From assembly GCA_028829895.1 (NCBI GenBank), contig CM054182.1, positions 18,899,001-18,963,000 on the forward strand: a stretch of 64,000 nucleotides of DNA, read 5' to 3'. The notes below the pieces were generated by a model, which had not been told where the DNA came from, did not search any database, and worked only from the letters and a program-made list of their open reading frames with translations. Numbering within the stretch: the first letter of the stretch is position 1; each line of letters begins with the position of its first letter. Source of the stretch: Sinotaia quadrata. Taxonomy: Eukaryota > Mollusca > Gastropoda > Architaenioglossa > Viviparidae. A program made the translations under genes and the position numbers. Positions 51,337 through 62,495 of the stretch are shown piece after piece.

Positions 51337-51600
51337 TGAGAGTGTGCAATCAAGAGTGTAAAAAGGAAGGTAAGAAAATGTGCAGATCAAGAGGGTTATG
51401 TATGAGAGTGTGCAATCTAGAGTGTAAAAAGGAAGGTAAGAAAATGTGCAGGTCAAGAGGGTAATGTATGAGTGTGCAATCTAGAGTGTAAAAAGGAAGG
51501 TAAGAAAATGTGCAGGTCAAGAGGGTTATGTATGAGAGTGTGCAATCTAGAGTATAAAAAGGAAGGTAAGAAAATATGAACGTCAATAGGGCTATGTCTG
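51337..51600. repeat. 66 bp minisatellite, four copies
   Basis: The unit starts GAGAGTGTGCAATCTAGAGT and continues AAAGGAAGGTAAGAAAATG. It lies in the intron about 270 bp from the donor of BMP3-like exon 2. Confidence 0.95.
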
Positions 51601-51869
51601 ACACTTACTCTGAACCTCTAGGTCTGGGACTTGATATGTGCGGGAGTGTAGTACCGTTTAGTGTGTGAAAAGTGAATCAGTTGTGTAATCTATTAAAGAT
51701 CGCTCAAGAACAGGTATGATGTATCGGAAATATACCAATAAATTTATAGCTAAGCAAAACACCACGCAGGAAATTGTAGGACAAAAAGGGTGAGAAACAA
51801 ATTCTATAACTGTAGGCATTGGAAAACGATGCGTTAGATGGAATTTAAACTTATAAGATTTTTACTGAC

Positions 51870-53125
51870 CTTGGTTAAAGGAAATGGGCAAGTACCAGCG
51901 CAGTAATGTGCTTCAAATGACTTAGGGGAGATAATCCAGTCACCCCAACCTATGTCAGCGAAGTCCACAACTAGCCGTCGTCGAGAGCACAGCTGTCCGG
52001 GGTTATTGTAAGGCGTCGCGATGTTTTCATGGTATTCCTCCCATTGTTCTGGAAGAAAATTACGGTCTCGGTTCTCTTGATGTTGCCTGCGGCTCTTCCG
52101 CTTCCGGTGTTTCCGTCTCCTGCGCTCGCCACTCCCTCTATGGGCAGGGTAGGGTATAAGTCTGCTGTCTTCAAGCTTATGACGTATTTCATTTCGTGCT
52201 GTCAGCATACCGGGATGAGTCTGAGGTACGTTCAGGCGATAATGCATTTTAAGATACTCTGCAGGATCCTCTGGAATTTCGTTTGTAAGTATCGAACGCT
52301 TCTTTCGTTGGCTCAAAGGAGAACCCATCAAAGTGTCTCTGCCACTAACAGCGGTCGTGCTGCGCGTAGGCCCTGGGGTGGTAGAATGTTCATTGTGGCT
52401 TGAGACTGTCGTTTTATCGTTGCGTTTAGCGCTTTTGTTTTTGCTCTTATGGTGAGTTTTACTGCCGTCCTTGTCACCAGTGCCGAAGGTTCGGCCAAAG
52501 AAAAAATACTGCTCTTCATTGTGGCTATCTCGGACGTTTGTAACTTCATTCTCTTCCTTATCGTCACCATCTTCGTCATTCTCTTTATCTTCGCTGTCCG
52601 TGCCAGGGTTAGAGATCTGGAGATGATCGTTTTCGGGTATGAGTACTTTGTCATTTAATTTATTCGGTCCAGGGGGTTTCATTCTTTCGGCCACTATGTC
52701 GAGTTCTTCCAGATTGACGCTCTCTGTTTCGTTGGAATACAGAATAAGAAACGGCAACGAATGCCGCCACACGAATCTCTTTAGCGCCAGCTTTCGGACC
52801 TTCCCGTCAGGCTTTTCGGCTCTGAAGCTGACTGCAAAAAGATGGGGGTGCTCGCGATGGGCGAGAAGACAACTCTTCACAGCGTCCGTCGCTACATACC
52901 ACTGCCAGCCCTTTGAAGACGGACGCATGCTTATAGTACCAATCTGGCTAAGGTAGTTGGGCGCCACTTCGTACAACAAGAGTTCTGTGCTACGGCGCAT
53001 GCGTGAACGCTTCTTCCTGGCGACAGACTTTTGTTTGTAGAGATGGATATGAGCTCGTAACACTTGCTCGGTTGGGGCAACTGACGACAGGTTAAAGACG
53101 AACATTGCTTCACCGTTCACCTCGC
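51870..53125 (-). CDS. BMP3: BMP3/GDF10-like TGF-beta ligand, prodomain and first part of mature domain
   Basis: This exon carries 418 complete codons plus two bases of a split codon. Its acceptor is TTGTTACAG at 53126-53129 and its donor AAG|GTCAGT at 51869. Residues 7-30 (MFVFNLSSV...[10 protein letters not shown]) and 124-144 ([18 protein letters not shown]) are TGF-beta prodomain strands as in BMP3. NLS (11) and NET (131) are N-glycosylation sequons. A long linker with an acidic run (177-193) leads to RKKRS (273-277), a furin-type site. A second basic cluster lies at 334-346. The first knot Cys is residue 379, followed by [18 protein letters not shown] and YCAGTC. DFADIGW and IISPKSF are typical of BMP3/GDF10 (BMP2/4 has DFSDVGW). 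The frame opens further upstream than its first ATG because this is an internal exon; the signal-peptide exon is missing. Read-through past 51870 is intron. Confidence 0.97.
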
Positions 53126-54059
53126 CTGTAACAATAATAAAATTATTAATAATGATGATAATAGCAATAATAAACGAATATATTCAGTTTGAAATATTAG
53201 AAGATAAATAAAAACAAAAACTGCATTTCATGAAAATCATTAGAAAAATATATGCAGCTTAAGAAAAATGCACAGTTTACAACAAGAAAAGGTATATTTA
53301 GTTTCGCTTAGAGTTTGATTACTCTTTTGTCATCATCAATTTGATGACAGTTGTGACTGTTGTGTGAATTGTTGATTCAATTATACCGTGTTGTTAACTG
53401 AGTAGTTTGATAACTGTAACTGATGCTGTCGATTCAATACTATGGTAACAGAAGTCTAGTTGTATTATTTCTGTGTTGTCGATTTAATACCATGGTACAT
53501 CATCATCAAACAACCATATTTCCCGATTTCTGTTGGCTGTCGGTTGTGAACCAAGGTCTCGGAATCTTACCAAGATTTTATGGAGGATTGAACACTTCCG
53601 AGGAATGCTGCTTATAGTAGTGGGGCTAGTCTGTATTCCAGTTAGCTTATTCAGTAGCTATCCAACTCAGATGTTTTGTTCCCCAACCTATCACTACAAG
53701 TCTCAATTCTACTTTTCCATTCCACAATGTCTGGATTTGTAATCTGGAATCTTTTTCTCTTTCTTTAGTTTTTCTGTTTCTATCACTTGGAACAACGTCA
53801 TTGATGATTGATGATTGCTGTTCTGATAAACTGCCTTGTCTGGTCTTCGTGCAGGAATAACTTGATCCGTGTTTTTTCTCGAAGTCCCACAGTAATTTGA
53901 TTTCTTCTGTCTCGGTGACTGCTTTTGTTTGTGCATCAATCTATTTTTATAAACAATTTTGCCAATATAGATGATGGTTATCATCGGAATACAAACATTA
54001 ACTACAATCTACCTGACTGCAATACGTCTAATCCATTCGTCCGGCCAAACTAATCACTC
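53126..54059 (-). other. Intron 1 of the BMP3-like gene, start; no exon seen
   Basis: The sequence upstream of the exon 2 acceptor should be intron leading to exon 1, which must end one base into a codon. No signal peptide followed by such a donor was recognised here or up to 64000. Confidence 0.5.
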
Positions 54060-54350
54060 TAGTTATAACATCACCTCTAATTACCGCAAACTGATCACCG
54101 CAAATTATGACAAATACGTCACCTCTAATTACTGCAAACTGATCACCACAAATTATGACAAATACGTCACCTCAATTTACCGCAAACATGTTATCTCAAA
54201 TTATGATAAATACATCTCTTTTAATCACCGCAAACATATTATCTCAAATTATGACAAATACATCTCCTTTAATCACCGCAAACATGTGATCTCAAATTAT
54301 GATATATACCTCTCCTTTAATTATGACAAACATATCAGGTCTAATAATGA
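54060..54350. repeat. About 46-48 bp minisatellite, six copies
   Basis: Units contain AATTACCGCAAACTGATCAC or CGCAAACATGTTATCTCAAA plus TTATGACAAATAC. The 147-codon plus-strand ORF is largely this array and is not called. Confidence 0.9.
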
Positions 54351-54834
54351 AAATACGCCATCTTTAATTAAGACAACCATATCACCTCTACCCATCATTG
54401 GTCGTATCACGTGATCACAACTAGACGAGGAAAGTGAATTTTGTTTTGACTGTGATCTAATAGAAACCATGCGTTTTTCAAAGTCCTCTGTAACCATGGT
54501 GACACATCTGGTGCCAGGCGCAGGTCGTCAACACATGGTATAGATCGGCAAATAGAATGTTTCACCAAGCCCAATAACGCCCAACTGTCAGCCAGACCTC
54601 CGTGCCACGGAAAGGAAATTGCAGCCACTTTTGACCAAGCGTCGAGTGCCTCTGCAATGCTTCTAGACTAGCAGAAAATACTAGCAGTCCCTGCAAAGTC
54701 TGAAAAGGATCACAGGATACCTAGCTTAGGCAGGTGTCCACCAGGTATATGAAAATTTTCTCATGTGATGTACGGGAATAGAACGATGGACAGGTATAGT
54801 TAAGTGCTGCACGTTGTACACGTAGCAGGTACAG
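54351..54834. other. No gene seen
   Basis: A GC-moderate stretch (54430-54660) has a 73-codon minus ORF without recognised motif or BMP3 exon 1 features. Confidence 0.4.
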
Positions 54835-54952
54835 ATAAGTGTTACATTCTATACATGCAACAGGTACAGATAAGTGTTACATTCTATACATGCAACAGGT
54901 ACAGATAAGTGTTACATTCTATATATGTAACAGGTACAGATAAGTATTACAC
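54835..54952. repeat. 35 bp minisatellite, three to four copies
   Basis: The unit is TTCTATACATGCAACAGGTA plus CAGATAAGTGTTACA. Confidence 0.94.
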
Positions 54953-55234
54953 TCTATGATTGTGAAGGTTTTAAAATGAGTCTCACTCTGACTTGTAGAA
55001 GATGTAGATATGTTAAATTGCATACATGCAGTCATAGACAAGTACTACACTCTATATATGTAGCAGCCATAATGTATAAATAAGTGTTGTACTCCTAACA
55101 GATAAGTATATACGCTTTATGCAAGTGGCAGGTATAGTGGATAGATAGGTGTTGTACTCTAAGTGTGCGCTCTATACTTGTAGCAGGCATAATGTATTGA
55201 TAGGTGTTGTACCCCTAACAGATAGGTGTGCGTT

Positions 55235-55460
55235 CAATACACAGGCATAATGTATAGCAATACACAGGCATAATGTATAGCAATGCACAGTCATAATGTA
55301 TAGCAATACACAGGCATAATGTATAGCAATGCACAGGCATAATGTATAGCAATGCACAGGCATAATGTATAGCAATACACAGGCATAATGTATAGCAATG
55401 CACAGGCATAATGTATAAGGCATAATGTATAGCAATACACAGGCATAATGTATAGATAAA
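55235..55460. repeat. 23 bp minisatellite, about ten copies
   Basis: The unit is ACAGGCATAATGTATAGCAA with TAC or TGC. It is flanked by a looser array (54960-55230 and 55450-55530) sharing GGCATAATGTATAGATAGGT and TTGTACTCTTAACAG. Confidence 0.95.
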
Positions 55461-55634
55461 TATTGTTTTCTTAACTGATAATGGTGCGCCGTATACACGT
55501 AGAAGGCATAATTTATGGAAAAGTGTTGTACTCTTAACAGGTTTTTTTCCTTATTAATAAAGCTGCTATCATCTGACTACCGACCCACTGGATAATTAAT
55601 CTTCTCGGACCACGCATACACAAGGTCAGTACTC

Positions 55635-55850
55635 CTACAATTTTCTACACACAGACATGAGATTAGTACTCGTATAGTTTTCTACACACAGACATGAGAT
55701 TAGTACTCGTATAGTTTTCTACACACAGACATGAGATTAGTACTCGTATAGTTTTCTACACACAGACATGAGATTAGTACTCGTATAGTTGTCTACACAC
55801 AGACATGAGATCAGTACTCGACATGAGATTAATATTCGTTCAGTTTTCCA
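55635..55850. repeat. 37 bp minisatellite, about five copies
   Basis: The unit is GTTTTCTACACACAGACATG plus AGATTAGTACTCGTATA; the central copies are identical. Confidence 0.95.
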
Positions 55851-55906
55851 CACACAGCACACATGAGATCAATATACATGGCGAGCTCAAAAAAACATGT
55901 ACGTCA

Positions 55907-56025
55907 TCATAACATATCGTTTTAAAGTACCGCTCGTAACATATCGTTTTAAAGTACCGCTCGTAACATATCGTTTTAAAGTACCGCTCGTAACATATCG
56001 TTTTAAAGTACCGGTCATAACATTT
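55907..56025. repeat. 27 bp minisatellite, four copies
   Basis: The unit is CGTAACATATCGTTTTAAAG plus TACCGCT; copies are nearly perfect. Confidence 0.95.
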
Positions 56026-56129
56026 CGTTCAAAACAATATGTCAAGTATACATCTTTTCATAATTAAGTCTATATTATTTTTCTAATTATTTCTTGATAT
56101 AAATCCGGTCATAATTAGCTCTTCGTAAT

Positions 56130-56455
56130 TATTATTTGTTGGTACGAATCTACATATAATTTATCAGTTCATAATTAGATCTTTAGAATTACTTGTTTAT
56201 ATGAATCTACATATAATTTATCAGTTCATAATTAGATCTTTAGAATTACTTGTTTATATGAATCTACATATAATTTATCAGTTCATAATTAGCTCTTTAG
56301 AATTACTTGTTTATATGAATCTACATATAATTTATCAGTTCATAATTAGCTCTTTAGAATTACTTGTTTATATGAATCTACATATAATTTATCAGTTCAT
56401 AATTAGCTCTTTAGAATTACTTGTTTATATGAATCTACATATAATTTATCAGTTC
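56130..56455. repeat. 57 bp minisatellite, about five and a half copies
   Basis: The unit is TTTAGAATTACTTGTTTATA plus TGAATCTACATATAATTTAT and CAGTTCATAATTAGCTC. The 57 bp period gives an artefactual 19-residue repeat ORF. Confidence 0.96.
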
Positions 56456-59162
56456 AAACTATATGTTCATAGCTATCTTATCATGATATTCTATTTGTAA
56501 ACGTCTTTTATTAATAATATGTTTACAAATGTGTATTAATAACTTTATCTATAACTATGCTTCATACTTATTATAACTGTCATTCATCAGACAAAAGAAT
56601 CTATCTAAGTTTATTCTATCGTCTACACCTGAGTGAGTGTGAAGAGTCTGTTTCTGTCAGTAGATATTGTGTGTGTGCGCGCGCTCGTGCGGATGTGTGT
56701 GTGTGTGTGAGTAATAAATCATAATGTTTTATAGCTGTATATGAGCCAAGCTGCGAATAAAATAGTGCATTATATACCATATATATAACGTAGTCACTAA
56801 ACCATACAACACAAGTTGTATTAAACATAAACTGTCATTAAAATAAACCTGAAAAGTGCCTAACGACATAAAAAAAAAATATTAGTGAAAAAAATTGTAA
56901 CAGCTTAAAATAACCCGACGAAGTACTTCCACTGTAAGGGAAGTGACGTGGAAAACGTAGTCTTAGGACCCGGAGTCGTGTTCGGCTGGTCATCTAGAGA
57001 CCATGTCCAGAGGAACTAATAGTTTGCTCCTTTCAACTAACACGAAAACGGGGTTGGGTGGGGTTGACTTGTCTCTGATTACTGGTTATCTTAAAGAAAC
57101 AGTACACTTCGTTCCAGCGAACGAGACGTCCCGAGGGTTATAAAACGTCAAACCATGCGGTAGGAAGCTGAGGCGGGATAATGTCTCCAGGCATCGGAGT
57201 CGTCTGTGTTTGTGTCGCCACCTGAACTGATAAAATGGTGCCATTCTTGCCTAGGGAGAGAATTCTAACCAAACTGCTACTTCCTTTTACCTCGCTCCCT
57301 CCTTCCTGAACTTCTAATTCGGCCATAACTACAACAATATCAACCCTAACCTAGCTTCAAATAGGAAATGTCTGTACCTACACACAACCCCAACATAGCT
57401 ACAAATGAGACATTATGCCTCCACCAATGCACAGTCACAATATGTGACTACATACAACACGGCACAACCACAGTCACTACAATCTTCAGCAATAAATACA
57501 GAATACAAGTACAGCAAACATTGCTACATCTAAGCATTAAAGATAATCACATAGATAATCTTGCTGTGACTAATCTCATAACAAAAATCTGATCATTCAG
57601 TCATCATGTTGACTTTGGTAGGTTATGGTGGTGTCTGATGGCATCACAGAATGAACAAACCAATTACTAAACGCTATGTATATGTGTGACTGTTACAGCT
57701 TGTTGCGTACGAACGATTTTTCAATTTTCTGCATTAAGATTTACAGACGCCCGCTATGATTTGACGCCAATGATGCTTGTGGAACTAATAAGAAAGTTAA
57801 CGTCAAACTGATCCGTCTTTCGTGCGCGCATTCAGTAGTCAGATAGATCCTATCAGTGTTTAGTACTGTCTGGAGTACCGGTATCACTCTGCCAGACATG
57901 GGGTCTGTTCTTTGTATTATCTCGATGTGCAATCTTTATGATTGTGGGTCTACAACATGACATTTCTTTTTCCACCTCTTCTTTTCTCTTTCTCTCTCTC
58001 TCTCTTTCTCTTTCGCCCTCTCAGGATCACGAGCTTTGTGAGACCATCAAACGACCCCCATGTCCTACTCACAATTACTGACCGACTCGGGTATGGTATG
58101 AGACAAATAAATTCACCATAGCTATCATTACAGCAAACTACCCACGACATCTCTGTGCAAGAGAAACGGGTGGTGGTGAGGGTGGATTTGGGGTTGAGAG
58201 AGACGGTGGAGTAGGAAACTGTTTCTAATAGTTCGTTGAAAAGGGAAAAGAAAAAATTTAACGTTAGCCGATAGGATGAGGTTGATTTCGCGGCTGAAAG
58301 TCAGAAAAGACGAAAGATATTAACTGTAGAGCAGCTTCCGTTTCCTAGCTCGTGGGTGGAAAAAAAATAGTATTTCAATCAGGGACAACAGTAAATCAGG
58401 TGCAGATTGCGGGTTATCATGCCGTAGGAACTGCAGGAGTTATCCTGCCACTGGAAAATTGCAGGGTTATCATGCAACATGTTGAAAATGTCCTGATAAG
58501 ATTGGAATGAGGTTGACACGAAATAGCTTAAAATAAATTAGCGCCGATAGATCATAATAGGTCTCCTCTCAAGTAAACACAGAATTGTTTGTGGTATGCT
58601 CTTCCAAGTGAGAAGAAAGTCTGATAGATATCACATTAGCAATGATTTTTGTCCTTCTCGCAATGGTTTTATTATTTACGTATAATTATATACAGCTATC
58701 TTTAGGCGTAATGTTGACCTCCCTGGGACACAGTACACTTCTTACCTCCCAAGTTACGAGACTGACAGACGAGCGGTTTGTTTTGGAAATTGTATACATC
58801 AGGACTAATTGCACCAGCTCATAAACAGATCTCAAAGCTATACAAAGCCGTAGATCCTTGTCGCAGACAGGAAACTATTTTTGTTCTACACGCTACCATC
58901 TCTTAACTCTGCGCCAGCACGCACGGGACACTTATGCACTCTGTCTTGCTGTATCTGTGTGTGACTGTGCATTTAGTCAGGTGTACACTTCAGTCGTCAT
59001 GTCTGTGACTAATATCTTCTTTCATCAAGCAATCTGCGTGTGACTGCGTTTAGGTTTGTTGAACTAATAACACCCTTTGAGACCCCTCCCGCTTTTGGTA
59101 AATCCATGGTCTACAACCGGCACGTGTATGTGTGTATTTAGAAAGGCCGTATTTATGCATGT
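56456..59162. other. No supported gene
   Basis: A minus-strand 62-codon ORF (57138-57326) starts MAELEVQEGGSEVKG and has soluble-protein composition, but no family was recognised. It lacks a signal peptide, so it is not BMP3-like exon 1. A CT-rich run lies at 57975-58020. The 60-codon plus ORF at 58642 has a hydrophobic start but no recognised domain. Confidence 0.45.
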
Positions 59163-59203
59163 AGTAGAAGTAGTAGTAGTAGTTGTAGTAGTAGTAGTAG
59201 TAG
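59163..59203. repeat. (GTA)n microsatellite
   Basis: About 13 trinucleotides with two interruptions. Confidence 0.95.
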
Positions 59204-60386
59204 TGCCCAAATACCTGTCTGAGCACTTTAATCCGTACGTCCGTGCGAAATATATCGGCGCGTGTAATCGTGAAGGTCAGAGACGAAAAGGGTGTTTGAC
59301 TGACAAGGGAGACAATCATCTCTCAGATGGCGACAAGATAGAGTCTGTTTTGTTAGAACGAGTTTCTCAAACGTCCTGAGAACACGCAAACAAATGTGGC
59401 TAAAGGATAAGTACGTACTCTAAAAATTTTCGGATTTTACGATGTCGCCAGTGATAATTCATTCACAAAAAGGTTTCGGATTATAGGAAATATCAAAGTT
59501 AATTTAATTCATATACTACTACTATAAGGTTTTGGATTTTGCGATGTGGCCAATGATAACTCACTTATTACAAGTCTAAGATGTTATGATATTATTTACT
59601 ATACTTCGAAATACTAATATACAGTCGTCAATGTGACGTCATGAATGTGTGTGATTATGCGTGCATGTGTTTGTATGTGAGAGAGAGAGAGAGTGAGAAA
59701 GAGAGAGGAAGAACAAAAATGAGAATAAGAATGAGAGAAAGGAGACGAGAGAGAGAAAGACGAAGGCAGTATACTTTCAATTGATAAACTTTGTGACGCT
59801 AACGCCACTTAGTTAATGGCTATGGTTATTATTAATTAATTAATCATCCATAACTAATTACCAGTGATGAGGATCTTAATTTATTATTAATAATTCTCCA
59901 GCAGACACCACTCCTTTCTCTCTCTGTGGGTGGATATGCGGTCGGTCACTGTAAACATTTTCTTTCTTCCACACCATTAAAGACAAACATTTACCGTTAC
60001 ACAGTATTTCGGTATGTTGAAGACATCTTACCAAAGGAGAAGATAATTCCGTTTTTTAATCTATATTTAACGAGCCCCAACACTTTCTTCTCCAACATAA
60101 GGTTATCCATATGTGTAAGAAGGCCAATAAATTCATTAAATCAGCAATCAAATATACATACATATAACAAACACAATGAAAGAAAGATTACTTGATATCA
60201 ATATTTCCACAAAACCATGTTTGGATAATTTTAATACCTATGCAGTCTTACATCCTAAAACACAATTCTCTGCAATAGTCTTTTTGCATGCTTTTCATAA
60301 CAAAGTCACAAGTTTATTGTTCGTGTTATTACTGTCAATTCCATGTGTTTCAATTCTCTCATTGTAGAACACTGACTAGCCGCTAT
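59204..60386. other. No gene seen
   Basis: A GA-rich run lies at 59680-59765. ORFs of up to 89 codons are present without recognised domains. Confidence 0.4.
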
Positions 60387-60740
60387 TATCTCAAGGCCAT
60401 CTGGTGCTCCACCGTATTAGCTCTCTCAGGAAGAACAACAATTGTAGCAATTTCCAGTAACTTCCTTGTACCAGAAATTGGTCGGTGTAGTCATCATACT
60501 TTGCCACCATACATCAACGGAGTGTAGTGTATTCCTTACTCTTACACACTTCAATAGATACTTCTCGCTTCTACCAAGGTCTTAGCAGTTTATAATTAGT
60601 AAACCAGAAGATTTAGATAAAACAAGGAAAGGCTGCTTATTTTCATAAGCTAACAATCGCCTTTCATGACTATACTTCTTGCCACTCCCAATTCAAGTAA
60701 TTAGACAATAGAATTCTCTACACTAGACAGCTAGAGTGTT
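60387..60740 (-). repeat. Dispersed repeat family, internally deleted inverted copy
   Basis: Its reverse complement aligns with the copy at 40945-41800. CTATTGTCTAATTACTTGAA, GTGGCAAGAAGT and GAAAGGCG match the left part. AATCTTCTGGTTTACTAATT then matches the sequence near 41585, and GGAATACACT onward matches to about 41790. About 300 bp present in the long copy is absent. Confidence 0.78.
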
Positions 60741-60745
60741 AAAAT

Positions 60746-60901
60746 TCATGTTTCCGTCAGGTTCCATAACTTTACTTCATCAACAGTAGATTTAATTATA
60801 TTTATATCTACATTAGTTTCGTATTTACATTCCACACTAAACTGGATCACATCATTACCATTTAATGTTGCTGTAAACTCTCCAAAGCAAAGATTTCGAC
60901 G
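60746..60901 (-). pseudogene. Short protein-like open stretch next to the dispersed repeat
   Basis: A 51-codon open stretch runs to a TGA at 60748-60746. It includes CFGEFTATLNGNDVIQFSVE, followed by KSTVDEVKLWNLTET. Composition is protein-like despite low GC. No start codon or family is recognised; it could be a decayed exon or a transposon fragment. Confidence 0.2.
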
Positions 60902-62340
60902 TCATTACTTTAAAAATTCACTAACGATCGGACTATCGATCGATTCGTTTGCACGTTGAAGGAATCAGCAACCTAAGAGTGCCCCCCACCCCCCAAAAAG
61001 CTCTCTATATATTACGCCTCGTTAGAATAATATGGAAATCTTATCAGGTCATGCTTAACGATAAACGTTTTTTTATTTGCGCGCGCGATTCGGTCTGTAA
61101 GCGGAGCAATTGCCGTCCATGTTTATTTAATTATTTAAGAATTATAATTATTTTGATCATCTTTACTTTTAGACACATTGCAATAACCTAGCTATTAAAA
61201 CGACCGTTACTTGTAGTGCCCCGAGGCCATTAATCTAGACACTGACTGCTTCCATCAACGCGACGTCTGGCGGCAGATATCAGAGAAAGGATACAGCGAT
61301 GACCCGACCCCTCTAGGCAGACCAGTCTAAATAACGGTGCTAGGAGATCACGCCAGACTCAGACGTGCGAGAACGTCATCGATAGGAACCGGTAAGGTGC
61401 CGGATACGGTAAGGACGCTTGCAGGCATCCACCTGGATACAGGGGAGATCATTAAGAAACCGACGAGAAGTGTCAGTGAAAGTGGGACTGGTAGGTTTGA
61501 ACTGCCTACAGGTATGCATGAAGGTTGGAAGGTGGTGGAAAGAGTGTAAGGAAGATCACTACATGAAAAGTCCACTCACGTACAGACAATTGTTCCACTC
61601 CAGTGAAAACAATTGAAGATGAACACGGGCATGACGACATGTGGACAAGAAACTCCAGCCCACTCGAACTAAAGCCTGTGCTCACAGGTCTCTACTTGAC
61701 GGCGAAGGGTCAACCCTCAACTCCACGGGTGCCATTGGATAAGTACTAGACATAATAGTGTCGGACTGGCCACTGCCCTCAAGTGGCAAAGCGACTACGA
61801 AATAAAAGTGTCCAATAAATGCCAAACATGGCCGCACGTGGCGCCACTGGGCATTAAACATTTTGAACGCTGATAAACAGAATAACAGACAACAGCAATC
61901 CCCCCTCCCGCTCTCCCATGAAGTACGTCCATTCCCTAGTAATTATATTTAATTTAATTATTGATTTATTTTAATACAGACATCGGATAATCACGAGAAA
62001 ACAGAAAAGTGTTTCATTCTCTTAAGTAGCTAACGACACTAAGACATCACAGACTTCAAAACTGCTTGGAATTTGAAAAGAAAGATTTGTTCGTTGAACG
62101 AGAGACGGAAACAGCAGGGAGCAGGCCGTTAACCACAGGAAGCAAGATTTAAGAGGTATTTAAAACATGCATAGCAAAAAATATCAATTGTGATATATTC
62201 ATAAATAAGAATTATAAAAGAGATTATACAATCCCACCCCAACCCCGTAAACTATTAAGTTGAGAATGACCTCAGAGGAATAAATACCGTTGTAAAAATT
62301 ACATCATCAGCAACCAAAATTCTTACATTCTTTGATTGTT
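60902..62340. other. No gene seen; GC-rich island 61200-61870
   Basis: The island is clearly richer in GC and CpG than its surroundings. It has overlapping ORFs of 65-75 codons on both strands, none recognised. A CpG island, an undetected exon or an old LTR are all possible. Confidence 0.35.
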
Positions 62341-62344
62341 CGGA

Positions 62345-62480
62345 CATTTATGTTTCTACATGAAGGCTTTCATTTCCTACATTTAAAAATGTATACATGA
62401 AGTCTTTTATTTTCTACACTTAAAAATTCATAGATAAAGGCTTTCATTTTCTATATTTACAAAATTATACATGAAGGTGT
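62345..62480. repeat. About 45 bp minisatellite, three copies
   Basis: Units contain TACATGAAGGCTTTCATTTT and CTACATTTAAAAAT with variation. Confidence 0.88.
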
Positions 62481-62495
62481 GGTGGAGTAAATTTG

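Larger units (their letters stand above)
33590..51869 (-). other. Last intron of the BMP3-like gene, about 18.3 kb
   Basis: It is bounded by the GTCAGT donor at 51869-51864 and the TTTACAG acceptor ending at 33590. It holds more than a dozen unrelated minisatellites, four microsatellites, a hAT-like MITE nested in a hairpin and one copy of a dispersed repeat family, all listed separately. The stretches 33590-34240, 34600-37650, 38170-40940, 42181-42480, 42660-43630, 45136-46430, 47335-48200 and 49470-50315 contain no supported gene. The GC-richer part 36780-37310 has ORFs of up to 84 codons without a recognised domain. Confidence 0.85.

Noticed and set aside
51834..51869. Continuation of the BMP3-like frame past PFPLTK to an in-frame stop
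   Set aside because: AAG|GTCAGT is a good donor and the last exon at 33398-33589 continues the family sequence exactly, so the extra residues are intron read-through.
52029..52956. Plus-strand ORFs of 69-124 codons and minus-strand ORFs in other frames
   Set aside because: They are shadows of the BMP3-like exon, which has clear family similarity on the minus strand.
54407..54628. 73-codon minus-strand ORF just upstream of the BMP3-like exon
   Set aside because: No hydrophobic signal peptide and no TGF-beta prodomain pattern; no suitable donor in the required phase.
57138..57326. 62-codon minus-strand ORF starting MAELEVQEGGSEVKG
   Set aside because: The composition is plausible, but there is no recognised domain, no signal peptide for BMP3-like exon 1, and no neighbouring exon.
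58063..58150. Possible minus-strand exon: CTTGCACAG acceptor, then an open stretch starting MSWVVCCNDSYG, then a GTGAGT donor
   Set aside because: No family similarity, the phase does not fit the missing BMP3-like exon 1, and there is no linked exon on either side.
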